NCBI GenBank assembly: GCA_021203425.1
Contig: JAJQBF010000029.1
Location: 1 to 12,442 of the forward strand
DNA from: Clostridiales bacterium
GTDB taxonomy: Bacteria > Bacillota > Clostridia > Lachnospirales > CAG-274
Length of the DNA stretch: 12,442 nucleotides
Direction: 5' to 3'
Shown piece after piece: positions 1-5,392 of this stretch (positions are counted from its first letter, which is position 1; each line of letters starts with the position of its first letter). A model generated the notes under the pieces. That model searched no databases and was not told where the DNA came from. It saw only the letters and a list, made by a program, of their open reading frames with translations. Both the position numbers and the translations under genes were made by a program.

Positions 1-78
1 ATTTAGTTGTTACAGGAACTCCCCATCAACCTGTCACCGATCAATTATACTTGAGTGTTCCTCTTTTTTTCATAATAG

Positions 79-111
79 AAACTCTCTTCACCCCTAAAAG
101 AAGAGAGTTTT
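79..111. terminator. Hairpin terminator, 10-bp stem
   Basis: AAACTCTCTT (79-88) pairs perfectly with AAGAGAGTTT (101-110) around a 12-base loop. A short T-run follows on the + strand. Read on the minus strand the hairpin is followed by TTTCTATTAT, so it could also stop transcripts leaving ahpF, whose stop codon is about 70 bases away. Termination is inferred from the fold only. Confidence 0.6.
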
Positions 112-133
112 CCTCTTTTTCAGAGGCTTTTTT
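112..133 (+). terminator. Short hairpin with six-T tail
   Basis: CCTCT (112-116) pairs with AGAGG (122-126) around TTTTC, then C and six T (128-133). The stem is short, but the T-tract is good. It sits directly after the 79-110 hairpin, so the two may act as a tandem terminator for a + strand gene outside the window. Confidence 0.45.
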
Positions 134-152
134 AATTTCATAGAATATGCAG

Positions 153-182
153 AAGGAAGAGCAAGCCACCCTTCCTTTTTTT
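153..182 (+). terminator. Hairpin terminator abutting the ahpF stop codon
   Basis: AAGGAAG (153-159) pairs with CTTCCTT (171-177) around an 11-base loop, and a T-run continues to 182, touching the ahpF stop codon (TAA on the minus strand, 181-183). The T-tract follows the hairpin only on the + strand, so it would stop + strand transcription before it runs antisense into ahpF. Confidence 0.55.
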
Positions 183-1785
183 AAATTTTCGACTTAATAT
201 ATTCCAAAAGCTGTTTTAAATTTTTCTTTCCGAAACTTACCTCTCTGTCGTTTAAAACAAGACAGGGCACGCTCATAACATTATATTTGCTCTGTAATTC
301 GGGAAAGTGACGCAGATCGAAAACCTCCGCCGAAACATAAAGGCTTTTTGCCGCTATATGCTGAGCCGCTGTTACAAGCTCAGGACACATTGTACATGAA
401 AGACTGACAAAAATCTTCATATTTACTGGCTTGTCTATGGCTTTGATTTCTCTTTCCGTCTCTTCGTCAATTCCCTGTCCCGGACCTGCGGCATTATACA
501 GCCCCAAAATAAAGGAAGTAAATTCGTGACCGCCCGGCACTCCGTGAAAAGCAAGCCCCGTTTCACTGCCGTCCTCCCGGATCAGCCTTACGCAAGGCGG
601 AAATTCCTCATACCCGTCGAATTTCTCCGCCTTAAGCTTATCCGTAAGCTTTTCAAGCTCCCTCATATATTCTTCAAGTTCAGCCGAAAGTCTGCTGTTA
701 TCCGTACACAAGCGGAGAATAAGACTGCTTTCCATTTTCGAAAAAACCATATTAAGCTGAGATACAAGCTCGCCGCCGAAAAAGCCCTCTTCCGGCTGAC
801 TTATCTCGGCTTTCGTTTCTTCTGTTTTCGGTATAATTCCTGTTTTTTTCTGCATAGCCGACGCATACCGCTCCAACTCCGTTGCCGTAACCGCTCCGTC
901 ACCTACGGCAGTAACAACCTGACGCAGATTTTTAACTCTTACATCTCCGGCGGCATAAACTCCCTCAGTACCCGTAAATCTGTTTTCATCTGTTATAACA
1001 TAGCCTGAGGGGTCAAGCTCTGCTATTCCCTTTAAAAGCTTTGTTTCCGGAGCATATCCCGCAAAGACAAACACGCCGAAACTGTCTCCCTTTTCCGCTT
1101 TATAAAGGATTTCTTCCCCTGTTTTTGTGTTCGCGTAACATATCTCAGTCAGAGAATTATCCCCCTTAACATATTTTACTTCAACATTTGTCAAAACGGT
1201 TATTTTTTCGTTATTCCTTGCTTTATCAGCTGTTGTTTTGGCACAGGTAAAATCATCTTCCCTAACCAAAATTGTAACGTGCTTTGCATATTTGGTAAGA
1301 AAAACGCTTTCCTCCGCCGCCGCAAAGCCGCCGCCTATGACGAAAATTTCCTTTCCCGTAAAAAATTCTCCGTCACAGGTTGTGCAGTAAGCCACTCCCC
1401 TGCCCTTAAACCTTTCTTCACCTTCAAATCCCACTGTTCTCGGATGGGCACCGGTTGCCGCAATAATCCCGAAACAGTCAAAAGTTCCCCTGTTTGTAAT
1501 AACCTTTTTTATATCTCCGCCGACTTCAAGCCTCTCTGCCTCAGCCAAAAGAAATTCAGCCCCGAAGGTCTGTGCCTGCCTTTGCATATTTTCCGTAAGC
1601 TCGACACCGTTTGTCTTAAAAACACCGGGATAGTTTACAACCTCGGCGGTTATTGTAATCTGCCCTCCGAATCTCTCTTTTTCAATAACCAAAACTCTGT
1701 ATTTAGCCCTTGCCAAATATATAGCCGCCGTAAGTCCGGCAGGACCGCCCCCTACAATAACAACATCATACATATTATCCGTCAT
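181..1785 (-). CDS. ahpF: AhpF-type peroxiredoxin reductase with permuted domain order
   Basis: Flavoprotein disulfide reductase of 534 residues that should pass electrons from NAD(P)H through FAD and two CxxC pairs to the AhpC encoded just upstream. Residues 1-310 are a thioredoxin-reductase module: FAD motif GGGPAG (12-17), redox pair CTTC (134-137), dinucleotide motif GGGFAAAEE (151-159) and second FAD motif ending VYAAGDV (276-282). After a linker (about 312-335), residues 336-534 match the double thioredoxin-like domain that lies at the N-terminus of classical AhpF: HEFTS (420-424), SLSCTMCPE (461-469; E. coli AhpF has SLSCHNCPD), and a VP cis-proline site (506-507). The order is therefore the reverse of E. 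coli AhpF. The usual NADPH-binding arginines of thioredoxin reductases are not obvious near 173-185, so NADH is a reasonable guess. Its ATG overlaps the ahpC stop by one base (TAATG), implying translational coupling. Family and partner are well supported; the cofactor preference is inference. Confidence 0.9.
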   Translation of the reverse strand: MTDNMYDVVIVGGGPAGLTAAIYLARAKYRVLVIEKERFGGQITITAEVVNYPGVFKTNGVELTENMQRQAQTFGAEFLLAEAERLEVGGDIKKVITNRGTFDCFGIIAATGAHPRTVGFEGEERFKGRGVAYCTTCDGEFFTGKEIFVIGGGFAAAEESVFLTKYAKHVTILVREDDFTCAKTTADKARNNEKITVLTNVEVKYVKGDNSLTEICYANTKTGEEILYKAEKGDSFGVFVFAGYAPETKLLKGIAELDPSGYVITDENRFTGTEGVYAAGDVRVKNLRQVVTAVGDGAVTATELERYASAMQKKTGIIPKTEETKAEISQPEEGFFGGELVSQLNMVFSKMESSLILRLCTDNSRLSAELEEYMRELEKLTDKLKAEKFDGYEEFPPCVRLIREDGSETGLAFHGVPGGHEFTSFILGLYNAAGPGQGIDEETEREIKAIDKPVNMKIFVSLSCTMCPELVTAAQHIAAKSLYVSAEVFDLRHFPELQSKYNVMSVPCLVLNDREVSFGKKNLKQLLEYIKSKI

Positions 1786-2348
1786 TACAGCCGCCCCACT
1801 AAGTCAAGCCCGGGTTTCAATGTTTCTTCTCCCGGCTGCCACTTTGCCGGACAAACCTCACCGCCGTGCTCCGCTACAAACTGACAGGCTTGTAATTTCC
1901 TGAAAAGCTCCTGTGCGTTTCTGCCTACATTTCCTTCATTGACTTCATAAGCGGCAATTTTCCCCTCGGGGTTTACAATAAAGCTGCCCCTTTCCGCCAT
2001 ACCGTCGCTGTCAATATAGACTTCAAAATCTTCCGAAAGCTCATGTGTTGGGTCGGCCAGCATAGGATAGCGCAGCTTTTTTATACGCTCGGAAGTGTCG
2101 TGCCAAGCCTTGTGGATAAAGTGACTGTCTGTTGAGACGGAATAAATTTCACAGCCGGCTTTTTTAAAGTCATCATATTTGTCCGCCAGGTCTTCAAGCT
2201 CTGCAGGGCAAACAAAAGTAAAATCCGCAGGGTAGAAGAAGAAAATACTCCATTTTCCCAAAATATCCCCCTTTGAAACAGTTATAAAATTGTTTTCGTG
2301 AAATGCCTGTACGGAAAAATCACTTACTTCTTTGTTTATCATTGACAT
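1785..2348 (-). CDS. ahpC: Alkyl hydroperoxide reductase AhpC (2-Cys peroxiredoxin)
   Basis: Cytoplasmic typical 2-Cys peroxiredoxin of 187 residues, the usual AhpC length. It reduces hydrogen peroxide and organic hydroperoxides. The peroxidatic cysteine is C47 in FYPADFTFVCPAE and the resolving cysteine is C166 in GEVCPAKWQPG, both at the positions expected from E. coli AhpC (C46 and C165). R120 in AERGSF is the likely active-site arginine. A strong ribosome site (AAGGAGGG, complement of 2355-2362) precedes the ATG. It is the first gene of an ahpC-ahpF operon; its partner starts on the last base of its stop codon. A promoter is proposed at 2425-2452, sharing its -35 region with the divergent rex promoter, and a 16-bp palindrome (2404-2419) lies near the predicted transcription start. 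Confidence 0.97.
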   Translation of the reverse strand: MSMINKEVSDFSVQAFHENNFITVSKGDILGKWSIFFFYPADFTFVCPAELEDLADKYDDFKKAGCEIYSVSTDSHFIHKAWHDTSERIKKLRYPMLADPTHELSEDFEVYIDSDGMAERGSFIVNPEGKIAAYEVNEGNVGRNAQELFRKLQACQFVAEHGGEVCPAKWQPGEETLKPGLDLVGRL

Positions 2349-2403
2349 ATAAATCCCTCCTTAATGTTATTGTGTCTGAAAATAAAATAAAAATACCTGT
2401 ATA

Positions 2404-2419
2404 TTGTGCATAATCACAA
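2404..2419. promoter_or_regulatory. Palindrome TTGTGCATAATCACAA, candidate operator
   Basis: TTGTG (2404-2408) and CACAA (2415-2419) form an inverted repeat separated by six bases. It overlaps the predicted +1 region of the ahpC promoter, about six bases past its -10 box. The outer TTGTG/CACAA bases match the ends of known Rex operators (TTGTGAA-N4-TTCACAA), but the spacing is two bases shorter, so Rex binding is uncertain. A CRP/FNR-type or other regulator is possible. Confidence 0.4.
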
Positions 2420-2424
2420 AAATA

Positions 2425-2452
2425 TTTATACATTATGTTATTTTATTGACAA
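2425..2452 (-). promoter_or_regulatory. Predicted ahpC-ahpF promoter
   Basis: On the minus strand, TTGTCA (complement of 2447-2452) is followed after 16 bases by TATAAA (complement of 2425-2430), a fair sigma-A promoter. The predicted start lies near 2418, about 70 bases upstream of the ahpC ATG. The -35 box overlaps the rex -35 on the opposite strand. Confidence 0.6.
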
Positions 2453-2474
2453 AGTATAGATTATATTGTATAAT
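2446..2474 (+). promoter_or_regulatory. Consensus sigma-A promoter for rex
   Basis: TTGACA (2446-2451), 17-base spacer, TATAAT (2469-2474): a perfect match to the housekeeping consensus. Transcription would start near 2481, leaving a leader of about 120 bases before the rex ATG. The -35 box is shared, on the other strand, with the ahpC promoter. A 13-bp direct repeat, TTTATTTTACAAA, occurs at 2474-2486 (directly after the -10) and again at 2545-2557 in the leader. Confidence 0.85.
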
Positions 2475-2540
2475 TTATTTTACAAACTAAGATGTCGGCA
2501 AACAGGCAGTCCATTACGGTTTATCGATGTGAACAAAGTC

Positions 2541-2556
2541 TTGTTTTATTTTACAA
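2541..2556. repeat. Second 16-bp TTGT/ACAA palindrome in the rex leader
   Basis: TTGT (2541-2544) and ACAA (2553-2556) flank an AT-rich centre, giving the same 16-base overall length as the palindrome at 2404-2419. Its right part is one copy of the 13-bp direct repeat TTTATTTTACAAA (other copy 2474-2486). It could be a second operator for an autoregulating repressor, but AT-rich leaders produce such matches by chance. Confidence 0.3.
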
Positions 2557-2602
2557 ATATAAAACATATAACGGAATATAACGAAGGGTGTGAGAAATTT
2601 TT

Positions 2603-3235
2603 ATGGAAAAAAACATTTCATCTGCGGTAATTAAAAGACTTCCCAGATATTACAGGTATCTCGGGGGCTTACTTGACAACGGCATATCGAGAATTTCTTC
2701 AAAGGATTTAAGCGAAAAAATGAATCTTACAGCCTCGCAAATTCGTCAGGATCTTAACAATTTCGGCTGTTTCGGTCAGCAGGGCTACGGCTATAACGTA
2801 GAACTTCTTTATGAAGAAATAAGAAAAATTTTAGGTCTTGACAAAACCTATAATATGATAATTATAGGCACCGGAAATATAGGTCAGGCTCTTCTTAACT
2901 ATATAAATTATCAAAAAAGAGGCTATAACTTCGTAGGTGTATTCGACAAAAACCCCAAGCTTATAGGGCTTAACATAAGGGGTATAGAAATAAGAGATGT
3001 TGATACTCTTGATGACTTTCTGAAATCCGAAAAGGTAGACATAGCTGTTTTAACCCTGCCGGGAAACAACGCCGAATCACTTATAGACATAATCGTAAAC
3101 AACGGTGTCAGAGGAATTTGGAATTTCTCACACCTTCCCATAAAACCTCCGGAAAATGTAGTAATTGAAAATGTACATCTAACCGACAGCCTTATGCAGC
3201 TGACCTACAAGCTGACGGAACACGAAAGGGGTTAA
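2603..3235 (+). CDS. rex: Redox-sensing transcriptional repressor Rex
   Basis: Homodimeric repressor of 210 residues, normal Rex length, that binds DNA when NADH/NAD+ is low and is released by NADH; in Clostridia it controls fermentation and hydrogen or alcohol production genes. The N-terminal winged helix spans about 1-75, with recognition helix TASQIRQDL (43-51) and wing GQQGYGY (58-64), a glutamine variant of the GKRGVGY seen in Bacillus-type Rex. The Rossmann domain has GTGNIGQA (89-96) and VFDKNP (113-118), whose D115 should hold the NADH ribose. The conserved C-terminal segment GIWNFSHLPIKPP (171-183) and the final helix involved in dimer swapping are intact. A GAAGGGTG ribosome site lies about 12 bases before the ATG, slightly far. 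The next gene, ogt, starts 7 bases after the stop, so the two are probably co-transcribed. Confidence 0.96.
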   Translation: MEKNISSAVIKRLPRYYRYLGGLLDNGISRISSKDLSEKMNLTASQIRQDLNNFGCFGQQGYGYNVELLYEEIRKILGLDKTYNMIIIGTGNIGQALLNYINYQKRGYNFVGVFDKNPKLIGLNIRGIEIRDVDTLDDFLKSEKVDIAVLTLPGNNAESLIDIIVNNGVRGIWNFSHLPIKPPENVVIENVHLTDSLMQLTYKLTEHERG

Positions 3236-3242
3236 ACAGGCT

Positions 3243-3767
3243 ATGAAATACTTCCGAAAGTATATATCTCCCATAGGAACCCTTACATTAATAAGCGGCG
3301 GAGAAACCCTGACAGGGCTTGAATTTGAAAAAGGAAGATATAACAGCTGTCTTTCTTATATGGTTGAAGCCGATTTAACTGTTTTTAAAGAAACGGAACT
3401 TTGGCTTGACATCTATTTTAAAGGAGAAAAACCCGATTTTATGCCTCCTGTTCACCTAGAGGGCAGTCCTTTTCGCTTATCAGTATGGGAAATTCTTAAA
3501 AGTATTCCCTACTGAGAAACAACAACCTATGGTGATATTGCCGACAAACTTGCAAATGAAAGAGGAATCAAAAAAATGTCGGCTCAGGCTGTAGGCGGCG
3601 CCGTAGGTCACAACCCCATAGGCATAATTATCCCCTGTCACAGAGTTGTGGGCAAAAACGGCAGCCTAACATGTTTCGGCGGCGGAATGGACGCAAAAAT
3701 ATATTTGTTAAAAAAAGAAGGCGCTTTCAGGAGCGTATTTTACACTCCGAAGACGAATAATTTTTGA
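3243..3767 (+). pseudogene. ogt: Methylated-DNA--cysteine S-methyltransferase interrupted by in-frame TGA
   Basis: Read through one TGA (3513-3515) in a single frame, this encodes a 174-position Ogt/MGMT-family protein, about the normal length. The enzyme repairs O6-alkylguanine by suicide transfer of the alkyl group to cysteine. The N-terminal ribonuclease-like domain covers codons 1-75; the DNA-binding and active-site domain covers about 76-172, with the acceptor in PCHRVV (C132). The TGA is codon 91, between IPY and ETTTYGDIA, where the family normally has glycine (IPYGE), so a single GGA-to-TGA change explains it. A second deviation is C144 in SLTCFGGG, where glycine is usual (LTGY/F). 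No frameshift is seen. TGA ends other genes here (ridA, 5320-5322; the membrane protein, 7943-7945), so the code is not reassigned. An internal AGAGGA (about 3563-3568) precedes ATG 3576 and could restart a 63-residue piece carrying PCHRV, but this would lack part of the DNA-binding domain. A nonsense mutation or a read error are the main explanations. Confidence 0.85.
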
Positions 3768-3784
3768 AAATTTTCTTAAATCGG

Positions 3785-3813
3785 TTGACTAATTCTTAAA
3801 AATATACTATAGT
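3785..3813 (+). promoter_or_regulatory. Predicted promoter for the flavoprotein-ridA pair
   Basis: TTGACT (3785-3790), 17-base spacer, TATAGT (3808-3813). It lies in the 114-base gap after ogt and gives a start near 3820, about 60 bases before the ATG at 3882. No clear terminator separates ogt from this promoter; a 10-bp palindrome GAAAATTTTC (3766-3775) is too AT-rich to count on. Confidence 0.7.
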
Positions 3814-3881
3814 AATAATAGCGGATATTGCGGCTGCACCAAAAGAGATTGAATTATTATTTTGATTACGGAGAGATATGA

Positions 3882-4940
3882 ATGGAATTAAAACCACTTA
3901 AAATCGGAGATATAGAAGTTAAATATCCTATTGTACAGGGCGGTATGGGTATAGGCATAAGCCTTTCCTCTCTCGCCGCTGCTGTTACAAACGAAGGCGG
4001 CATAGGAGTAATTTCGGCTGCTCAGCCCGGCTTTATGGAAGAGGATTTTTATACAAATACAAACGAAGCCAATATGAGAACCTTAACCCGTCATATTAAA
4101 AGGGCAAAGGAACTTACAGGCGGCGGAGTTATCGGGGTAAACCTTATGGTCGCCTCGAAACAATATGATATGTATGTTGACTGCATAATTAAAAGCGGCG
4201 CCGACCTTATTATTTCAGGCGCAGGTCTTCCCCTTGACCTGCCTAAGTATGCAGCCGGTTCTGATATAAAGCTTTGCCCTATTGTTTCTTCGGCAAAGGC
4301 GGCAAATGTTATTTTGACCCGTTGGATGAAGAAATATAAAAGACTTCCCGATATGATTGTTATAGAAGGTTCCAAAGCAGGGGGACACTTGGGCTTTAAA
4401 CCGGCAGAGCTTGAAACAATAACATCTATGGACGAAGAAATCGGCAAAATACTTTCCGTCAGAGATAAATTTTCAGAGCAGTATAACAAAACAATCCCCG
4501 TTATTTTCGGCGGAGGTGTTTTTGACCGCTCCGATATTGACCATTATCTGTCACTTGGGCTTAACGGTGTTCAGATGGCTACAAGGTTTGTTGCCACAGA
4601 GGAATGTGACGCAAGCCCGGCTTTTAAACAGGCTTATATAAATGCCAAAAAAGGCGATGCCAAAATTGTTAAAAGTCCTGTGGGTATGCCCGGAAGAGCC
4701 ATAAACAACGTCTTTGTTCAAAATACGGAAAGCGGAAACGGTCCTAAGGTTACACGCTGTTTTAACTGCTTGACACACTGTGACCCAAGAACAACCCCCT
4801 ACTGTATCTCACTGGCACTTTTCAATGCTGCTAAGGGCGACCTTGACAACGGACTTATTTTCTGCGGTGAAAATGTAGACAGGGTAAATAAAATGACAAC
4901 TGTTCACGAAATTTTCGAAGAGCTTACAAAGGAACAATAA
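3882..4940 (+). CDS. Nitronate monooxygenase-family FMN protein with C-terminal Cys cluster
   Basis: Cytoplasmic FMN-dependent TIM-barrel protein of 352 residues in the nitronate monooxygenase/2-nitropropane dioxygenase family, which also contains the enoyl-ACP reductase FabK. Supporting motifs are YPIVQGGMG (15-23), SGAGLP (112-117), the flavin-site EGSKAGGHLG (162-171) with H169 at the catalytic-histidine position, the FMN-phosphate loop FGGGVF (209-214), and GVQMATRFVATEE (229-241). Unlike FabK, it has a tail with C293, C296, C300 and C308 (CFNCLTHCDPRTTPYC) plus C328, a pattern that could bind a metal or Fe-S cluster; that is inference. It follows its own promoter and a GGAGAG ribosome site (3871-3876), and ridA begins 4 bases after its stop. 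Members are often annotated as nitronate monooxygenase on homology alone, so the real substrate is unknown; a role as FabK is less likely given the tail and neighbour. Confidence 0.85.
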   Translation: MELKPLKIGDIEVKYPIVQGGMGIGISLSSLAAAVTNEGGIGVISAAQPGFMEEDFYTNTNEANMRTLTRHIKRAKELTGGGVIGVNLMVASKQYDMYVDCIIKSGADLIISGAGLPLDLPKYAAGSDIKLCPIVSSAKAANVILTRWMKKYKRLPDMIVIEGSKAGGHLGFKPAELETITSMDEEIGKILSVRDKFSEQYNKTIPVIFGGGVFDRSDIDHYLSLGLNGVQMATRFVATEECDASPAFKQAYINAKKGDAKIVKSPVGMPGRAINNVFVQNTESGNGPKVTRCFNCLTHCDPRTTPYCISLALFNAAKGDLDNGLIFCGENVDRVNKMTTVHEIFEELTKEQ

Positions 4941-4944
4941 TATT

Positions 4945-5322
4945 ATGAAGAAAATAATTTCAACAGACAAAGCCCCTGCCGCAATTGGTCCCTATTCACA
5001 GGCGGTTCAAACCGGAAACCTGATTTTTATTTCCGGTCAGATTCCCATAAACCCCTCAACAGGTGAATTTGCGGGAGAAACCATAGAGATACAGGCAAAG
5101 CAGGTTTTCGAAAATATAAAAGCTATTCTTAAAAGTATTAACCTTTCTTTGGATAATGTTGTTAAAACAACAGTTTTCTTAAAGGATATGGGAGATTTTC
5201 AGGCTGTAAACAAGGTGTATTCCGAATATTTTAAGGAAAACTGCCCGGCAAGGTCAGCCGTTGCCGTTGTTTCACTTCCCAAGGGAGCTTTGATAGAATG
5301 TGAGGCAATAGCGGCTGTCTGA
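4945..5322 (+). CDS. ridA: RidA enamine/imine deaminase
   Basis: Trimeric cytoplasmic RidA (YjgF/YER057c/UK114 family) of 125 residues, standard length. It hydrolyses reactive 2-aminoacrylate and other enamines or imines released by PLP enzymes, protecting metabolism. The catalytic arginine is R103 in CPARSAV and the water-positioning acid is E118 in LIECEAIA (equivalents of R105 and E120 in E. coli RidA); Y17 in AAIGPYSQA and SGQIPINP (30-37) complete the signature. Translation probably starts at ATG 4945 using AAAGGA (4928-4933), which lies inside the end of the preceding gene, so the two are an operon. Transcription ends at the hairpin at 5345-5381. The stop is TGA, which shows TGA is read as stop in this genome. 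Confidence 0.96.
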   Translation: MKKIISTDKAPAAIGPYSQAVQTGNLIFISGQIPINPSTGEFAGETIEIQAKQVFENIKAILKSINLSLDNVVKTTVFLKDMGDFQAVNKVYSEYFKENCPARSAVAVVSLPKGALIECEAIAAV

Positions 5323-5344
5323 AAAACAAAAAATATTGCATTGC

Positions 5345-5381
5345 AAAAGAGCAGACTGTAATTAATCCGTCTGCTCTTTTT
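5345..5381. terminator. Bidirectional terminator between ridA and the glycan operon
   Basis: AAAAGAGCAGAC (5345-5356) pairs perfectly over 12 bp with GTCTGCTCTTTT (5369-5380) around a 12-base loop. The stem's own A-run on the left and T-run on the right give a U-tail on either strand, so it can stop both ridA (ends 5322) and the convergent sugar transferase (ends 5393). Confidence 0.92.
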
Positions 5382-5392
5382 GATTTCCCTAA

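Larger units (their letters stand above)
1..180. other. Gene-free left edge with stacked hairpins
   Basis: No convincing coding region is present. The stretch holds several short inverted repeats followed by T-runs on the + strand, annotated separately at 79-111, 112-133 and 153-182. A further possible stem pairs AGGAAC (14-19) with GTTCCT (57-62), followed by a run of seven T at 64-70; an alternative stem ACAGG (12-16) with CCTGT (30-34) would exclude it. The T-runs read on the + strand, so the simplest reading is the tail of a + strand transcription unit left of the window, converging on ahpF. I do not recognise a known RNA family in bases 1-60. Confidence 0.6.

Noticed and set aside
526..1008. 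160-codon open frame on the + strand opposite ahpF
   Set aside because: Basic, low-complexity translation, no ribosome site, and it lies fully antisense to a well-supported gene. The same holds for open frames at 1279-1884, 5730-6140 and 7113-7655.
2460..2474. Inverted repeat ATTATA-TTG-TATAAT as a PerR box
   Set aside because: It matches the PerR consensus TTATAATNATTATAA poorly and is explained by the consensus -10 of rex in AT-rich DNA, although PerR control of ahpC would make biological sense.
3513..3515. TGA read as glycine (alternative code) in ogt
   Set aside because: The position does expect glycine, as in SR1/Gracilibacteria recoding, but ridA (5320-5322) and the membrane-protein gene (7943-7945) end in TGA at their natural family ends, and no other in-frame TGA is seen in conserved glycines of the window.
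3513..3560. TGA as selenocysteine
   Set aside because: The family has no redox or catalytic residue at this position (the acceptor is C132), and I see no convincing SECIS-like hairpin immediately downstream.
4091..4489. 132-codon minus-strand frame inside the flavoprotein gene
   Set aside because: Antisense shadow of conserved coding sequence with no start context or recognisable domain. Minus-strand frames inside the hydratase gene (10459-11263) were dropped for the same reason.
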